From the NCBI GenBank assembly GCA_034620365.1, contig JAQGEQ010000179.1, positions 372,001 to 436,000 of the forward strand: a stretch of DNA of 64,000 nucleotides, written 5' to 3'. Under the pieces are notes generated by a model. The model saw only the letters and a list, made by a program, of their open reading frames with translations. It was not told the origin of the DNA and did no database searches. The position numbers and the translations under genes are program-made. Shown piece after piece: positions 1 through 13,786 of this stretch (within the stretch, counting starts at the first letter, position 1; the number at the start of each line of letters is the position of its first letter). This stretch comes from Pegea sp. RAD2-039. Its lineage: Eukaryota > Chordata > Thaliacea > Salpida > Salpidae.

Positions 1-3000
1 TGAAACGGTTGTGAAAAAGCCCCGTTTACGTCCCCCTAAAAACGTCTTGGCATCTTTTGTATTACTAATTAAAGATAATATTTTGTCTAAATAAAGACAT
101 TCGTTTATAATTGAAGCGAAAAGAGTTAAGTTTTAACAAAAAATATAAAAACTTTGTTTCGACTAGATAAGATTTCGAAATAACTGATTGTTTATATTTA
201 CATATAATAAATTTAGAAAATTGATACCATAAAAAGTTTATTGAGTGCGACGATTATTAGTAAATGAGCTCTTATTTGAAAGAAAAAAGTTTTTTAATGC
301 ATCACCCAAGTTTGGATCTCGATGAACAGTTTTGCTTAATATCTGATGAATATTAAATTTGACTATCATACTACTGTGAAGTAAAATCTAAAATATTTTG
401 ACTTCTATTACCTTTTTTGTAGACAGTAAAAGACAACTTTAAAGCTGTGGAATCAAATAATAATGGAAAGAAAAATTGGTAAATTAGTCATAGATCAATT
501 TTTAGTTACATGATTATCTAACAATTCTTTGCCCTTTCATACCTAACAACTAGTTAGCTGGAACAATTTTTAGACAACTCTTAAAACATTTCTAAAAACT
601 TGATATTTCTCTAATTAAAATAAAATCTAAACATTAAAAAAACTTATTAACATACAGAAAAATAGATCTATGGTTGAACATAAAGTATCACAACAGCTAA
701 TCTCTAAGCATCTTAAATTTATTCTTGCACTGACTAATTTTACTTGCTGATAATAAAACTGTTGGTATTATAAAACGTACTGCTACGCATGACTAATCAG
801 CAAACACACGCTTACAGTTTACCTTCGTTAGGGTACAATACTTTGGTTATAGGCTGTCTCCTTCTCAATTTAAATATTTAGAAATTGCTAATACTGGTTA
901 AATATTATGAAAACAATTTTGAAAATATACATTATATAAATATTAGTGCTGAGTAACAAAAGTAAACAAAGTTTGTATTACAAATAAAGTTTCTAAAGTC
1001 TACTAGGTAAAAATAATTTTGTAGATAAGTCTGTAGGGTATCTTTTTTAGTTTTTTAATGTAGCTTCAACCACATTTACAATAATAATTTTTAAGGCGAC
1101 GTTAAAATTTCTTTACTTTCTAAAAATAGCTTGTTGTAGCATAAAAGAAAAAATAATGCTAAAACCTTTTGACTTAATTTTAAACAGACTGTTGAAAATG
1201 ACTGAGCATTTTGCTTTTTCTAATTTTTCTCTTGTCTTTTGACATTAAAAATTTTATTTTTAAAATCTGAAAACAAACAAATGTCTCATATCTTCAAAAC
1301 ATTCCTAACTATTACCCAATATCTAATGAAACGCTTTATTTGGTATTAACCTACTATATTCAACTAGTAAAAAATATTCTAAGATTTTATTGAAATACTC
1401 TATGTATTTAAACATTTCTGATTATTTATAAACAAAAAGGTAGTTTATAAACAAATCAATTCTCTTTAACTACAAGAATAAAAATATTATTTTTTAAGTA
1501 AACATGAAAAATATATGAGCTAATATAAATGTATAAGTTTATAAAGTTTGAAGAATAAACTTTTTTTGTTAAATTCTAAAAGGATAAATTTCCTATTTCA
1601 ATTTACTTTTTAAGCTAATGACGTAGATTATATGAACAAAACCGAGATTAGCTTAGACTGTAATGTCGGTCCTGAATTTATTGTTTTTGAGTTCTTACTT
1701 CTTATCCAAGTATTTACAAAGAAATCCTTAAAAACACTCATAATAAATTAAATAACAAAAACTTCTCACTCTATTATAAGCTTGAAGAAGAAAACTTTAA
1801 TGTAATAACAGGATATAGTTTTCTATCTTTAAATAGAAACAGTTTCAATAAATTACTTTCAATAAATCAATTATGGCCACGGTATCCGCAACTGATAAAA
1901 CTTCAAGATCAAAAACAAATACTCTGTTAACCAAATCTATGAATAAAAATTTATGACAATTTTATGAATACTTATTAAACAATATTTAAAACCAAATTAC
2001 TTATAACTTTCTATTGTTGATTTTTGCAATATTGATTTATGAAATGTCTTGAGTTTTATATTTATAATCTATAATAATAAATCTTTAAATATACATTTAT
2101 AACAAGCTTTTTTATCTATAATGAACAATTGGTATATCTAAGGGAAAGTAAAGAAATAAAAAAATAAGTTTTTAGAAGTTATAGCAAATAAGGTTTCAAA
2201 TGTAATCTTTCTTCTTTTTATTATATATTTGTAAATTCTTTTAACAATATGACTAAACTCTATCTTTTTAAAGATAATAGATCTATAGATAATAATATTA
2301 TTATAAAATAAAGAAAAAAAGTTTGTTATTTATTTACTAAAATCCGTGGGTTGACAGTAAATATTAGGCGTGAGTTTATATAGAATAGGCATTTCTAAAC
2401 GATTTACTAAAAAATCACAAAACACTCCTATAAAGCTATTAAATAATAGAAATTAAAATGGGCAATAGATGATAATTGCTCAGTCTTTTCACCGTGTAAA
2501 TATAAATAATTATATGAAAATAGTTGTTTTCTATTTGTTGGCAAAAATATGATAAATACATTTAAAATTTATTATATTTTATTTGTCAAATTTTGATCAA
2601 TATTTTTTTTTAACTTTCTTTCCATAAAATTTCATTCATGACTTACAGCTTTCTATAAAGAAAACTTACTATAAATTCAAATTCTTAATGAATAGAGTGA
2701 ATAATTACCTGACGATAGAATACAATTTAGCTGATTGTAATTTTCTGAAACTAAGTACCTCACTAAAGCTCAAAACATAGCTGGTAGTAAACAATTTGCA
2801 GTACTCAAAGATTACCAGTACACATATATTTGTATATGATTTATACATTATTATAACTTTTATATAACTTACTATGATTTGCAAACTCAGCAACAGTAAA
2901 TTTTGTTGATGAAATTTTACTTGATTTCTCAACCGGAAGAAGATAAAGTTGAGTAGAAAACGCTTCTAATAGTCGTTAAGAATTTGTATTTCTTTCCAAA

Positions 3001-3231
3001 AGGCTTAAATTTGTTGAATACGAAAATTGAACTGGATTAAATTAACAAATTTTTAACTAATTAATGCTTTTTGTAGAAAACATTTTTAATTGTTTTAAGA
3101 ATGAAAATTCTAAACAGCATTAGTATGAGATTGATCAACAATTGGTGTCATTAAGAAATTTAAAATTTCAATATTATAAAATTTATTTAGAATAAAATCA
3201 TTTATTATTATTATTATTATTATATATATAA

Positions 3232-3286
3232 ATGCGAAGGAGGGTGCCTAAAGAGAGCACATCTCACTAACACACATTCTCGGGAG
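3232..3286 (-). repeat. LINE 3'-tail copy 1
   Basis: Read on the minus strand, this matches the 3' end of the LINE remnant near 48.4 kb. Shared features are a GTGAGA/GTGTTAG-type stretch, then GTGCTCTCTTTAGGCACC, then CCTCCTTCGCATTTA. The core can form a hairpin (GGTGC or GTGC against GCACC). No coding part is attached, so this is a severely 5'-truncated insertion. It sits next to a simple TA/ATT tract. Confidence 0.6.
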
Positions 3287-5035
3287 TTTTTTATGGTTTT
3301 TCATATATATATAAATAAATTTATCATCAGTTTTATTAATTTCAACATTTATTCTTGAGCTTTAAATGTTTCTTCTTATATATACTAAATGTGCAAGTCA
3401 TAATAAAAAATTTCTACTTTCTTGCAAATTAATAATCGAATTAGTTTAATTTAATGATCTTAGTCTGCTAAAATGTAGAGTTTTATTAAACTTTAAACAA
3501 TTAACAAAACTTTTGCTATAAGAGAATTAATTGCTGTAATTTGAACCTTAAAAATTATACATGTAATCAGATCACCAGGTAGGTTTATCAAAGTTTCTAA
3601 TCAATAATTCTAATTTTATTTTCAAAATATTACTTTCAAGCGATTTTTTTGTGAGACTCATTAGATAGCTCAAATAAACTTCCAGTTTTTTTGTTTAAGT
3701 TGCATTTATGCTAGCTTTCTGTCAAATCACGATTTAAAATTCTAACTTAGTGTTAGTTTTTTTAGCTAAATTCTCATCTTAAAAAAAGTGAAATTTTGTT
3801 TATTTTTCAATGTTATTGGCTGACTGGAAGACTTCGAAAATTGTCAGGAAGTAATTGCTTTACAAGCTGAAAAAAATTAATAAAAATATTTAGATAAGCT
3901 TTTTAGTACAAAATATTCTATTAACAAACAGTAAACATTTTAAAACTTGTTTTTAATTGTACTTAAATCTCAACAAATGAATTTTATACATCGTTTTAAG
4001 GATTTTGGAGCAAAAGTAAGATCAGCTATATTTTAAGTCTAAAGATAATAAATAATAAATAAATTCTAAAAGTCCTTATAGATGAAGACACTTTTTAACA
4101 AATTACTTGTACAATCCCGGCAATATTCTTATTTGTCAAAACTTGTGATTTACCATATAAATAATATTTTATGCTTCATAAGATGACAATAAAAAGTTTT
4201 TATTTTATAGCATTTACTGATTGTTTGCAAAATAGCATTGATATCCAACAAATAACATTTTAACTGTATAAAATTGTTTCAAAATATTTTGATTATTTTC
4301 ATTTTATGGTAACATTATATGATAAATACTTTTTGAAACTTTTAACCTTTCTTCGCCCTAAGACTTTCAAAATTAATATTTTTAGTTCAGGACAGACTAA
4401 ACGGAGCCGATTAAAATGAACATTTTAATATTTTTACTAATTTTCTATCAAAGAATGTTATAAATTAAAGGAGAAAATATAATAAGAAACAAATAAATTT
4501 TTCGATTTGAACTATATATAACTTGCGTAAGAAAGTTGATTTGAAATGTTAAAAATTTATCATTTTTCTAAGTTTTGTTTTTTATTTTTTTTAAGTTTGT
4601 TTTATTTTTCATCTTCAATGTAAATGAAATTCTTCTAAGTTTTGTTTTTTCGACGTCCCAATTTGTTTACTATGATTATTGAGAACTGTTGGATTTGAAA
4701 CTGTTTACTTTTAGTTCTCTACAGTTGTACTGTGATATATTCACTTCGCTTTAACAACTATTTGCTTTCCTATCTGTATTAAACAGATTGTTATTTGAGA
4801 TATGATCTTCCAAAATTATAGTTGGTGAAATCATGTAAAAGTTCATATTTAGAATCTTTGCTCTTCTGTTGTGCTCTCTGTTTGCTTCATTCAAGGCTAC
4901 ATCTTCTCATTTTATCTTTGTTTTCTTCTGTGTAATCTATTCAAACTTCAATTATGTCCAAATATTTTGAAATAATTATCATTAAATAGAATTTTAACTA
5001 CTGTCATATGCTTATATATATAATAGGTATTATTT

Positions 5036-5100
5036 GTGAGAATGTGTGTAAGAGAGAGGTGCTCGCTTCAGGAGCCCTCCTTCACGTTTATTGTAATAAA
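5036..5100 (+). repeat. LINE 3'-tail copy 2
   Basis: Plus-strand copy of the same tail: GTGAGAATGTGTGTAAG, then GAGGTGCTCGCTTCAGG, then CCCTCCTTCACGTTTATTG and an AATAAA-containing end. The hairpin loop side differs from copy 3: the 3' arm GCACC is changed to GAGCC, leaving a shorter GCTC/GAGC stem. No attached ORF remains. Confidence 0.6.
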
Positions 5101-5455
5101 TAAATATTAAGTGATTTTTAAAACTTAATAATTGCTAGCTACTGTAATAAAGTCCAATAACTTCATGTTCCTCTTTTACATTTCTCTTTAAATTTGTTAT
5201 TTTCGTCATGTTTTGTAAAGATCGCTATTCTAAACTCAAAAGAATTTTGATTACACGAAATATCGATTAGGTTTCATATGAAAACTTGTAAATGAAACAA
5301 AATGGTGGTTTCTGAAATATATTTTTATACAGTTGAGTGCTCACGAAGAATGTTCATTGAATAGAAGAAAATTTAGTCAATTCGTTTTTACAAAGTTCAG
5401 AAATTGTCAAGAAACAATGCCAGCGAGCACAACGGATTCGGCGATGAGCAAATCT

Positions 5456-5461
5456 TTTATT
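5456..5461 (-). terminator. poly(A) signal of the IAP gene
   Basis: AATAAA on the minus strand, about 42 nt after the IAP stop codon. Its position fits the end of that transcript. Confidence 0.6.
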
Positions 5462-5502
5462 CAGTCAAGTTTTAGACAGCTTTACATGAAATATATGAAA
5501 TT

Positions 5503-8500
5503 CTAGGAATGATAAGTTCGAATTACTTTGTGAATAGATCGACGACAGATGGGACATTTGTTTAAAGAAGTTGCACAACTCATACAACAAGAAAGGTGAC
5601 CACAAGGATAGAATACAACATTAGCTTGCGAGTCGAGACATATTTTGCATTTTCTTTCATCTTGAAGTTCTTCAATTCTTCTTTTCATTTCTTCAGCTGT
5701 TTGGTCCTCAAGCTTTTGGCGTATTGGCCCTTAAAAGATCATTTAATTGTTCATAAGAAGATTAAAATCATAAAAAGATAAAATTGCAGAAGATGCTTCT
5801 ACTCACTTGCTTTTGTGTTTGACTTCTTTAACCCCATTTCTAATCTAAGATCAAAGTTATTTCTGGATTTTAACTCTTCCAGCTCTTCAACAAGTTCCAC
5901 AGAGGAAGCAAATTCAGGTTGTGAATTCCTGATTCGTCTGCAAAGCATCCAACATTTTACCTTGGGTCATCTTTCCACTCATCACTTACTCTCGGATCAA
6001 ATATTTTACAGCAAGCTCATCACTTTCCATCTCAATCACATCCTTTACAACTTCAGACATCATTGCTTTCGCGATCTCTGCTTCTTCTTTGCGTACAATT
6101 TCCTAAAATCATAAATAGTGAGAAGGGATACAGTAAAATGACTCTATAGATCTCTACCATTGGATCAATGATGACAGGTGCATGATGTTGTGCCTGTTCT
6201 TGTGGAGGAACATCGTAACTAAGAAGTTGAGGTCTATTTAGATTCGGGAATCGTTCTGTTAATCGTTGAGCCCAGTTGAAACCTTTCTTTCGAAGTAAAA
6301 ACTCGCATCTGAGTAAGAATTGGGATGAAGATTGAATGAAACCACAATAAATCAACTTACGATGGGTACCATTTACCGTGCTCTTCCCAGGGATCATCAT
6401 CAAAATCCCAATTTTGTAATCCCCCATTACAATACCAACACTTCACTCGATCGGCTTGACCTAGGAAAAAGAAACCCGCCTCTGCTAGTTGCTCACATGA
6501 TGCCTGGACTACATTTGGCCAGCGGTAGTCGAATGTAGCAACCCGAGCAGTCAGTGATCTCATATGGGGGGATTGAGGGTTTCGACAAGGAAATAAAACC
6601 TAGTTTACAAGATTTATGAAAATTATTTGGATAAATTAGGTGATGGTTACCTCTACACTTTGACTTTGTGGAGAGATGGAAGGTAAAGCTTGATTGCGAG
6701 CTTCGAGGCCGTTGACCATTCTACAAAGCAAACAGTTGAAGCTGATTGATGAACGAGAAAACTATTTGCATCTCTTTGAAGTCCGAAGATGCAATTCAAG
6801 GAGGTATATATGAAGAAAAAACGGAAGTATAAAGATGAAAGTTTCTTTCCGGCAAGCAAGTCTATGACTACATTTAGCAAGTGCGTGAAACACACAAGGA
6901 CAGTTTTTACGAGCGCGTGATTAAGATTCGGTGATCATGAGACCCTTATCTTCTTTGCACTCTCTTCTTTTGTCTACAGCTCTGATTTGGTTCTCGAAAG
7001 ATGTTAACGCGTTGTGGTTGGTATCAGCGGCGAGTTTACTATATTGGTTTAAATTGATCGAAGCAACAAAAGACTTTGTTAAAAAATAGGATTGGCTTTC
7101 AACATTTTGAAAAAAGAATTAAAAAAGAGGTTCAAAAAGCAGTTTGGTATTTTGTGATGTGGGTTTAGGTGCTGTGAAAGTAGTTCGTGTAAATAAGTTG
7201 CTGAGAAAACCAACCAAGAAACAAATCTAAATATTTGAATAAAGGAACTGTTTTAGAGAAGCAATCAGTGAAAAGAAGTGTTTCAAAGCAAGGAAACGAG
7301 AAATACTCGAAATATTTTAACAAACTTTTGGTACCTGCAATTAGGTGAACATCGACGGTGTTCTAAATTAACATCATCAGTATCCAGACTCCAATTTCTT
7401 AAAACGATTGAACATGAGAAACATTGAACTCGATCAGAATTTCCCAAATAGAAGAATCCGGAGCAAGCGAGATTAGATGCGAAGTTTGGAGAAGACGGCC
7501 AAGTCTCAAATGATTTTCTATTAAGACATCAAAGAGCAGATTGAAAGTAGCTTTTTGTTGATGTCAAAATCATCAAAACATTTTGTTATTAAATACAAAA
7601 ATTGAAATGAAATTTGAAACAAATCTTACAATCGATCTGATTCCTTTCGCAGATTTAAACTTTTTAAGAAGCGATCAAAATCATCAGAACAAGTTGATGC
7701 CAATATAAAACCCTTTAAACAAGTTCAGATAAGTTAATTGGAAAGTTTGACAGCTTAAAACTGAGAACAAGTCGAGGGTGTTTTGTATAAATCACCCCCA
7801 AAAATTCTCAGGGTTTTTAGTCTAATAAACAGGAAGTGACAACCAATCAAAAGTTGTATTTACTCTACTACTACTTGAACAAACTTTTTAGATTAACAAA
7901 TAACCGAAACTTGGTTTACAAAAAATAGATTTACTGGTAAACTGTCGATGGTTCTTTCAGGTGCAGTTGATATACCAGACTGAACATTTTGATATCCATC
8001 TATTAAAAAACATCAATTACAATATATGTTGGACAAAAAAGACTTTAAAAATCATTTCGAGTTAAAAGATAACTTACTAAGAACATCTCCCGCGCTCATT
8101 GGTTTGGGGGGGATGTAATTAGGAGCTAAAGTCTCGTCTAGATACATCTGAGTAAAAAAAGATTAGGTTGATTAATATTCAAGTTTCATACTAAACAAGT
8201 TTTGACTTTTCAAAAGAAAATGCTTTTGTTTAAAAAGAAAGTTTTAAAAATATTAACCTGATGACTTGCTGATGGCTGATTTCTTGTCTCTTCTTCCCTA
8301 CTCATTCCTAGAGCAAGTAGTGAACGAGCTAAAGAGAAAAATGTTGAAGGTTAGTCTATATAAAATATTTTAAAATGAAATTATTAAGTGATAAATGAAA
8401 TGACAAATCTTACGCATGGGAATATTTGAAGAGTTCTTCCAATAAAAGTGATTACAAGAAGATGTATGCCAGCGAGGATCTTTCACTTTGTCCTCACGGT

Positions 8501-9822
8501 GCCAGTCTTCAACTGATTGACCACAACTAAAATTTCAAAAAAGTTGTTTAAATCAGTTTCAAAGATAATTGACAAAATAATTTTTCAATGTCCAATAAAA
8601 AGTCGGGAAAAACAATAAAATAGTTTTATTATTTGTACAACTTTCGCTTTTGTAATTTGGAGAGCAAATCAATGAAGTAAAAAAAACATGTTTAAAATCA
8701 ATGTTTCCGTTTCACATAATTTTATTTATAAATTTGTATAATATATTTATCATCGTTTAAGTTTTAAAAGAGAAATTTAGCTATTAATGTCATTAAACAA
8801 ACAATGAAATCTCAAAAAAATTTAAATAAAAGTCAACTTGAATAGATCATCTTTTGTTTTATGAAAAAAATCAACAATAAAAAATTTTAACAATAGTTTA
8901 AAATTATTATATAAAATAAATAAAAAAAGATGCTACAGAAAATATAAAACAAAAGCTTTTTGACAACATGATAAAGAAAACATCATTTAATTAATAATTC
9001 GATAAAGAAATAAGAAAGATATTAAATAATTGCATTTAATAAACTCGTTTGGAAACCCTTAGTAATCAATAAAGCTGTTTATAAAAGCTCATCATCCGTC
9101 TTAAAAGATCACTTCATGTTAATCTTTTAAGTTTTTAAAGAGGATTTACTGATTATTTAAGCAAAAAAGTTATTTACCTCTTTTATATTTTTCGTTTCAA
9201 ATATTTTAACGATTCAAAATATTATCTAATATTCAGAGGTTAGTTTCAAAAACTCATACCTAAAGCACTTTACTCTGTCTTTGAATCCAGTGTAATAAAA
9301 CCCGACAGCAGCTAATTGCAGAAGATTCATTGACGTTTTTGGAAATTTTAGAAAAGTACTTAAACGATATTTTTCACTTGAAGTGTCTCCCGGTGGTACA
9401 TAAACACTTTTTCGGCCTGGTAGGTCTTTTGGTCTAAAAAAATTAATTACAACGCTTGAAACGCAATTAAATTTCTTGTTTAAACAATAAACTTTTTCAA
9501 AATATGTTTGTTTTTATGAAAATAATATTTTTTTGAGATTTATCAATTAAAAAAATTAGCAGAAACTTCATATTAGAAAATTTGTTTATTTTAAGTAATT
9601 TAAAAATACCAACAGTTTAAAAATTCAATAAACTTCTACTTCCCAACTGTGAACATTTTACAATTTTTTACAAGTTTGCAATTACTTTACAAACTGCATC
9701 TATTTTATTAGGTATTAATAAACTTACTTGTCATAGACAACACCATCATGTTCTATTTCTGAATAAAAATCACTGATTTCCTTTTTCTGAGCAGAGAAAC
9801 ATTTAGCAGTTTTTGAAGACAT
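5503..9822 (-). CDS. BIRC/XIAP-like: Inhibitor of apoptosis protein (three BIR, RING E3)
   Basis: Fourteen exons read in phase: 9728-9822, 9260-9433, 8414-8526, 8258-8328, 8078-8147, 7935-7999, 7630-7712, 7335-7517, 6651-6720, 6361-6599, 6158-6308, 5990-6102, 5807-5937 and 5503-5729. They give about 594 residues. BIR1 is split over exons 2-3, BIR2 lies in exon 8 (CFSC...EHRRCSPNC) and BIR3 spans exons 10-11 (GFFFLGQADRVKCWYC...DDPWEEHGKWYPSC). A helical segment rich in EIAKAMM/VVKDVIEME follows, in the position of a UBA region. The C terminus is a RING (CKIC...PCGHLSCC...CPICRR) ending RTYHS. The family binds and inhibits caspases through BIR domains and ubiquitinates targets through the RING. 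No CARD is seen, which favours an XIAP-like type over cIAP. In BIR1 the last zinc ligands are spaced H-x3-C instead of H-x6-C, so that domain may be altered. Confidence 0.9.
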
Positions 9823-11089
9823 TAAATTATTATTAATGATCAGACTCTATTTATGAATTTTTTTTGATTTTTTTAATTCTAAAAAAAAATTGTGTGTTAA
9901 TTAGATAATCTTTAAAAGTTGAAAAAATTTTGAACAATTGTTCTTAATAAAATGATGAAAAAAAAACTTATAATAATATCATATGACTTGAAGAAAATGT
10001 TTTATAAATTATGTGCACATAAAAAGTAAATTTACTACAAAGTTTATAGACAACTAATATATACCTAAGTAAATTATAAATCAACCTGAAAAAATGTTTC
10101 AAGGAATATGTAAATATTTATTAAACACATAAAAAACACATAGTTTCATAAAATAAAGCTACTATAAAAAATAAAATACTTAATAATAATAATGACTTAA
10201 TAGATTATAATAATTTTTGAGAACATTATAAACTCTAGTGACAATTAACTAAAATTAACACAATTTATCATTTTGAATTATCTCAATAAAAAGATTTTCT
10301 ATAAGACATATAATATCTTGAGTGCTAAAACTATTTTCTACTCTAATATACAGCTACCTGTAACTTTCAATCAACTTAAAACCAAAAAATTATATTTTCA
10401 AAATAAAAGTAGTTATTTCACACTAACTCTGAAAGAAATTTTCATCTGGCGATCATAGATTTTTTTCTAGAAAAATTAAATTTGGTGTTCCATTAACCAG
10501 TATAAAAAATAAACAATTACTCTTAACAAAGTTATTTTGTGAATTGCTCAAGTAAAGCAAAACATTTTAAGTAACTAAAAGCATTCACAAATTTACAAAA
10601 ACATTAAACAATTAATTACAAGAAAACTCTTTAAAGCCATACTTTCATTAATATTTATTTTAGCCTAAATATGCTCCATTAAGTAAATAAAAACTAGGCG
10701 GGGACATTTTGGGGTTTTATAATGATGTTTTACGGTAAGAACAGTTACTAATTTTTATTACTTTTGCTTTTTATAAATAAAATGCAAAATTTATAAGTTT
10801 GTTTACAATTTTTAAGCTTCAAGCTCATTAATTTGGTTTTATCAAATTAAAAAAGTAATTTTTTGGATTTTTTTATGATAACATTTAAACTAGTAAATTA
10901 AAACATTCATTAAATATATTCACAAAATTTCACCAGGAATACTTTTGCATGCAAATTATCTTATATTCCCTTATTAGAAATAGTATACTCTTCTAGAAAA
11001 TGTGTTACATTTTTCAAGCTGTTCATTATTTGTCCGTTTCCGTAGTAAAGCGATTATCATGCCTACCTGACATAGGAGGGTCTCGCGTT
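9823..11089. other. Intergenic region
   Basis: Very A+T-rich sequence upstream of the IAP start. No coding exon, RNA gene or repeat was recognised. The IAP promoter should lie near 9.85-10.2 kb, but no clear core motif is visible. Confidence 0.4.
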
Positions 11090-11475
11090 CTATCTTAGGT
11101 GGAAACATATTTGCAAAAAGTAAAAGTCTATAAAAGGCCCAGGTAGAAGGGACTTGTTAGTCTGGTTATAGACAACACTTCTAAGGAGACGCACAATTCC
11201 TAATTTAAAATCGGAGTTAGCGCCTTGTAGGTAGTTCGTCATTGTATTTATTGTCGTTCTGGCAGCTTCTTCAAAATCCCAGCTAGGCATAGCTGCATCA
11301 GTCTGTCTGTTTCGCTAAAAATACTTTGTTGACGTGGAGAGCGAAATCCTGCTGCATGTACAACAACTGGTTCTCCATAACCACTGCCGCCCTTGATTAC
11401 AGCATGACCGTTCTCGGTAGAAGTTGGCCATTTCTTTTTATTTCTTCTTCTACTAAGGCGATGTCTTAAGAACAA
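11090..11475 (-). pseudogene. Unidentified frame-broken coding fragment
   Basis: Two overlapping minus-strand frames join into one protein-like stretch. The first (from about 11475) runs RRRNKKKWPTSTENG... to SETDRLMQ. The second (from about 11290) continues MPSWDFEEAARTTINTMTNY through LLRSVVYNQ to a stop at 11090. Local composition is less A+T-biased than the surroundings, which is typical of exons here. An acceptor-like TTCTTAAG precedes the first part. The frame change near 11285 looks like an indel, so this may be a pseudogene or a misread exon pair. I do not recognise the family. Confidence 0.3.
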
Positions 11476-13786
11476 AAATAATACTTTTTATTTATAGATA
11501 ATATCGAGTAGAAAATGCTACTTAAGCTGTAATCAGCCTATACTAATAAATATATCTTTGACAGTAAAAACGGTCAAACTAAATTATTTGATTTTTTTAT
11601 ATAAGACTTTGCTTATCATTATTTAAAAAAAGTTTTATCGCTGTAATATAAATTCTGAGAAACTTCAAAGTTTTAATTTTTTATTTGCATCATGAACCGT
11701 ATAATGCATATTATTTGTCGTTACTGAAATAATGTTTGATTCACTATTTGTGTCAACATCGCATTGACAGCCAAATCAAATTGATTCTATTTCGTGAACT
11801 TTCTATTTTGTTTAGCATTATCAATGAGCTTAAATCTATAACAATCTACAAATTTATTTTGAAATGATAACTAGCAAAAATTATATCTACAAAATTTTAT
11901 TTATATTGTTATTCTCAATGTTTTAAATTTATAAATATTTTTGGTTGATAACCTATTTTCAGCTCTCGTTAAATTACAAGTAATTCAAAAAGTAGTTTAA
12001 AAGCGATAAACTTTTAGTAAATGCTTTTATTTGGCTGATTACTGTTCTTAATTGCTGTACCCATTTATTATGACATTTAAATCAATTTGCAAGGCAATAC
12101 TTTACCCGTAAAAATCAGTTGTTATCAAAACACATGATTAGATAAACTTTGCCTACTCATAAGGTCCTTCGCAATCTATAAAAACTTTAGTATTATAAAA
12201 TTCCATGTCACGTTAAATCAGCTAATCTTCAAATTTAGATACGTTACTTTTATCCTTAGAAAATTAACGCTTTAAAAGGAAGACCAAATCAAATTATGTC
12301 CAAATCATTCTTTGTTTAGACATAAAATTAATGACAGCTTCAAGACTTTTTCATATCAATGAACAGATAAGAGATATATTACAATTATTGTACTTTCAGC
12401 GAGTTTTATCAGATCAGTTTTCTTTCTATTTTTAAGAAAATCTAATTTACGAAATGTTTAAAGAACCTTATTTATGCCATTAAATTTTTGTATCAATTAT
12501 TTGATTGATCATTTGACTAAATTATTGAAAAAAAATCTTCAAACATTTTGTTGAAAATCATATTTACCGCTTTCAGTTTTCTGTCTTTTAATTTTTTTTA
12601 AAGACATCTGACAAAAAATCTGTCTGGCGGTTTTTGCTAGTTTTTTCATAAAGAATTTTGTAATAAAAAGTGGCTCTCACCACTTTTATATTTTTATTTT
12701 TATATTGCATTATAAAATAGAATATATGATTTTTTGATAAGAATATTTTCTTTGTAGTTACTGTAATTCTGCCAACATCTTTACGCTATCTAGACTATAA
12801 TTGAAGCTGTGGTTTTACTTTGTTAATAAAACGATTTTTTGAAGTTATCTAAGCTTTTTATCGTTAAAAATAAAAATTTACAAACATGAAAAACAAAATT
12901 GACATGTCCTTTAGTAAATGGTGTAGTTTTTATTCTTATTCAGCGTTTTAATTTTGAAAAATAAAGAATTGTAAAATGTTTTTCATGCAACATCTTTCTA
13001 AAAATTTACATACTTTGCAAATAACTGAATTTTCTAATAAGATTAAAAAAGTCATTGCCTTAAAGACAGTGAAACTTGTTTTCCTGTAAATGTGTTTGTC
13101 GAGTTTTATTGTAATTCCCCTGTTAGTGATATTTAAATGATTTTACTTTTGCTATTACTTCCAAAACTTTTTTTTTCTTTTTCAGGTCCACAACAAATCA
13201 TTTCTCTTCCTGCTGCTATTTTTGAAAAACTAAAATTTCTTAAACAGTTTATTTGAGTTTATGAAGTTCAAGACTGCAGCAAATCAAAGAAAATATTTGG
13301 ATTTTCAAACATTTTTTTCATATCATCTTATCAGTTTATGAAATTGTTTGCGAGCCACAACAACATTTTACAATCATTTTTGTTTTATCGCTTGATGAAT
13401 CTGATAATACTAAAAACTGTGAATGAAGAATGTTAATTCAGCGATGTAAACTTTATCACAAGCCAACAAGAAGCTTGCAGACGATGCAGCATTTTGTTTC
13501 AGGCTTAGTGAGTGTTTCTTCTGTCGATATATCTTTTAGAAAACGTTTTAAATTCAGAGCTCAATATTTGAAATTTGGGCAGTTTTTAGTAAACTGCTAC
13601 GATTACAGTTTAGTTTTTAATTTATTTTTATTTCTTTTTGGTATATACTTATGTGAGAATATATCATGTAGTTAAAATATGAAAATCTGAAAACTTTAAT
13701 TTTTATTTTTTGCAGCCAAATATATTCTTAATCAAATAAACATTATAACGTTTTAGTTTTTTGTTCAGTGATTTTACCTGTAAAAG
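11476..13786. other. Intergenic region upstream of the nucleoside transporter
   Basis: A+T-rich and with no convincing exon. The last few hundred bases before 13787 probably include the 5' UTR or promoter of the SLC28-like gene, but no motif can be assigned. Confidence 0.4.

Larger units (their letters stand above)
1..5400. other. AT-rich intergenic region
   Basis: No exon with splice-flanked, protein-like reading frame is visible on either strand. It contains a short ATT/TA microsatellite near 3198-3231 and two copies of a LINE 3' tail, listed separately. The remainder is A+T-rich sequence with no recognisable content. Confidence 0.6.
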
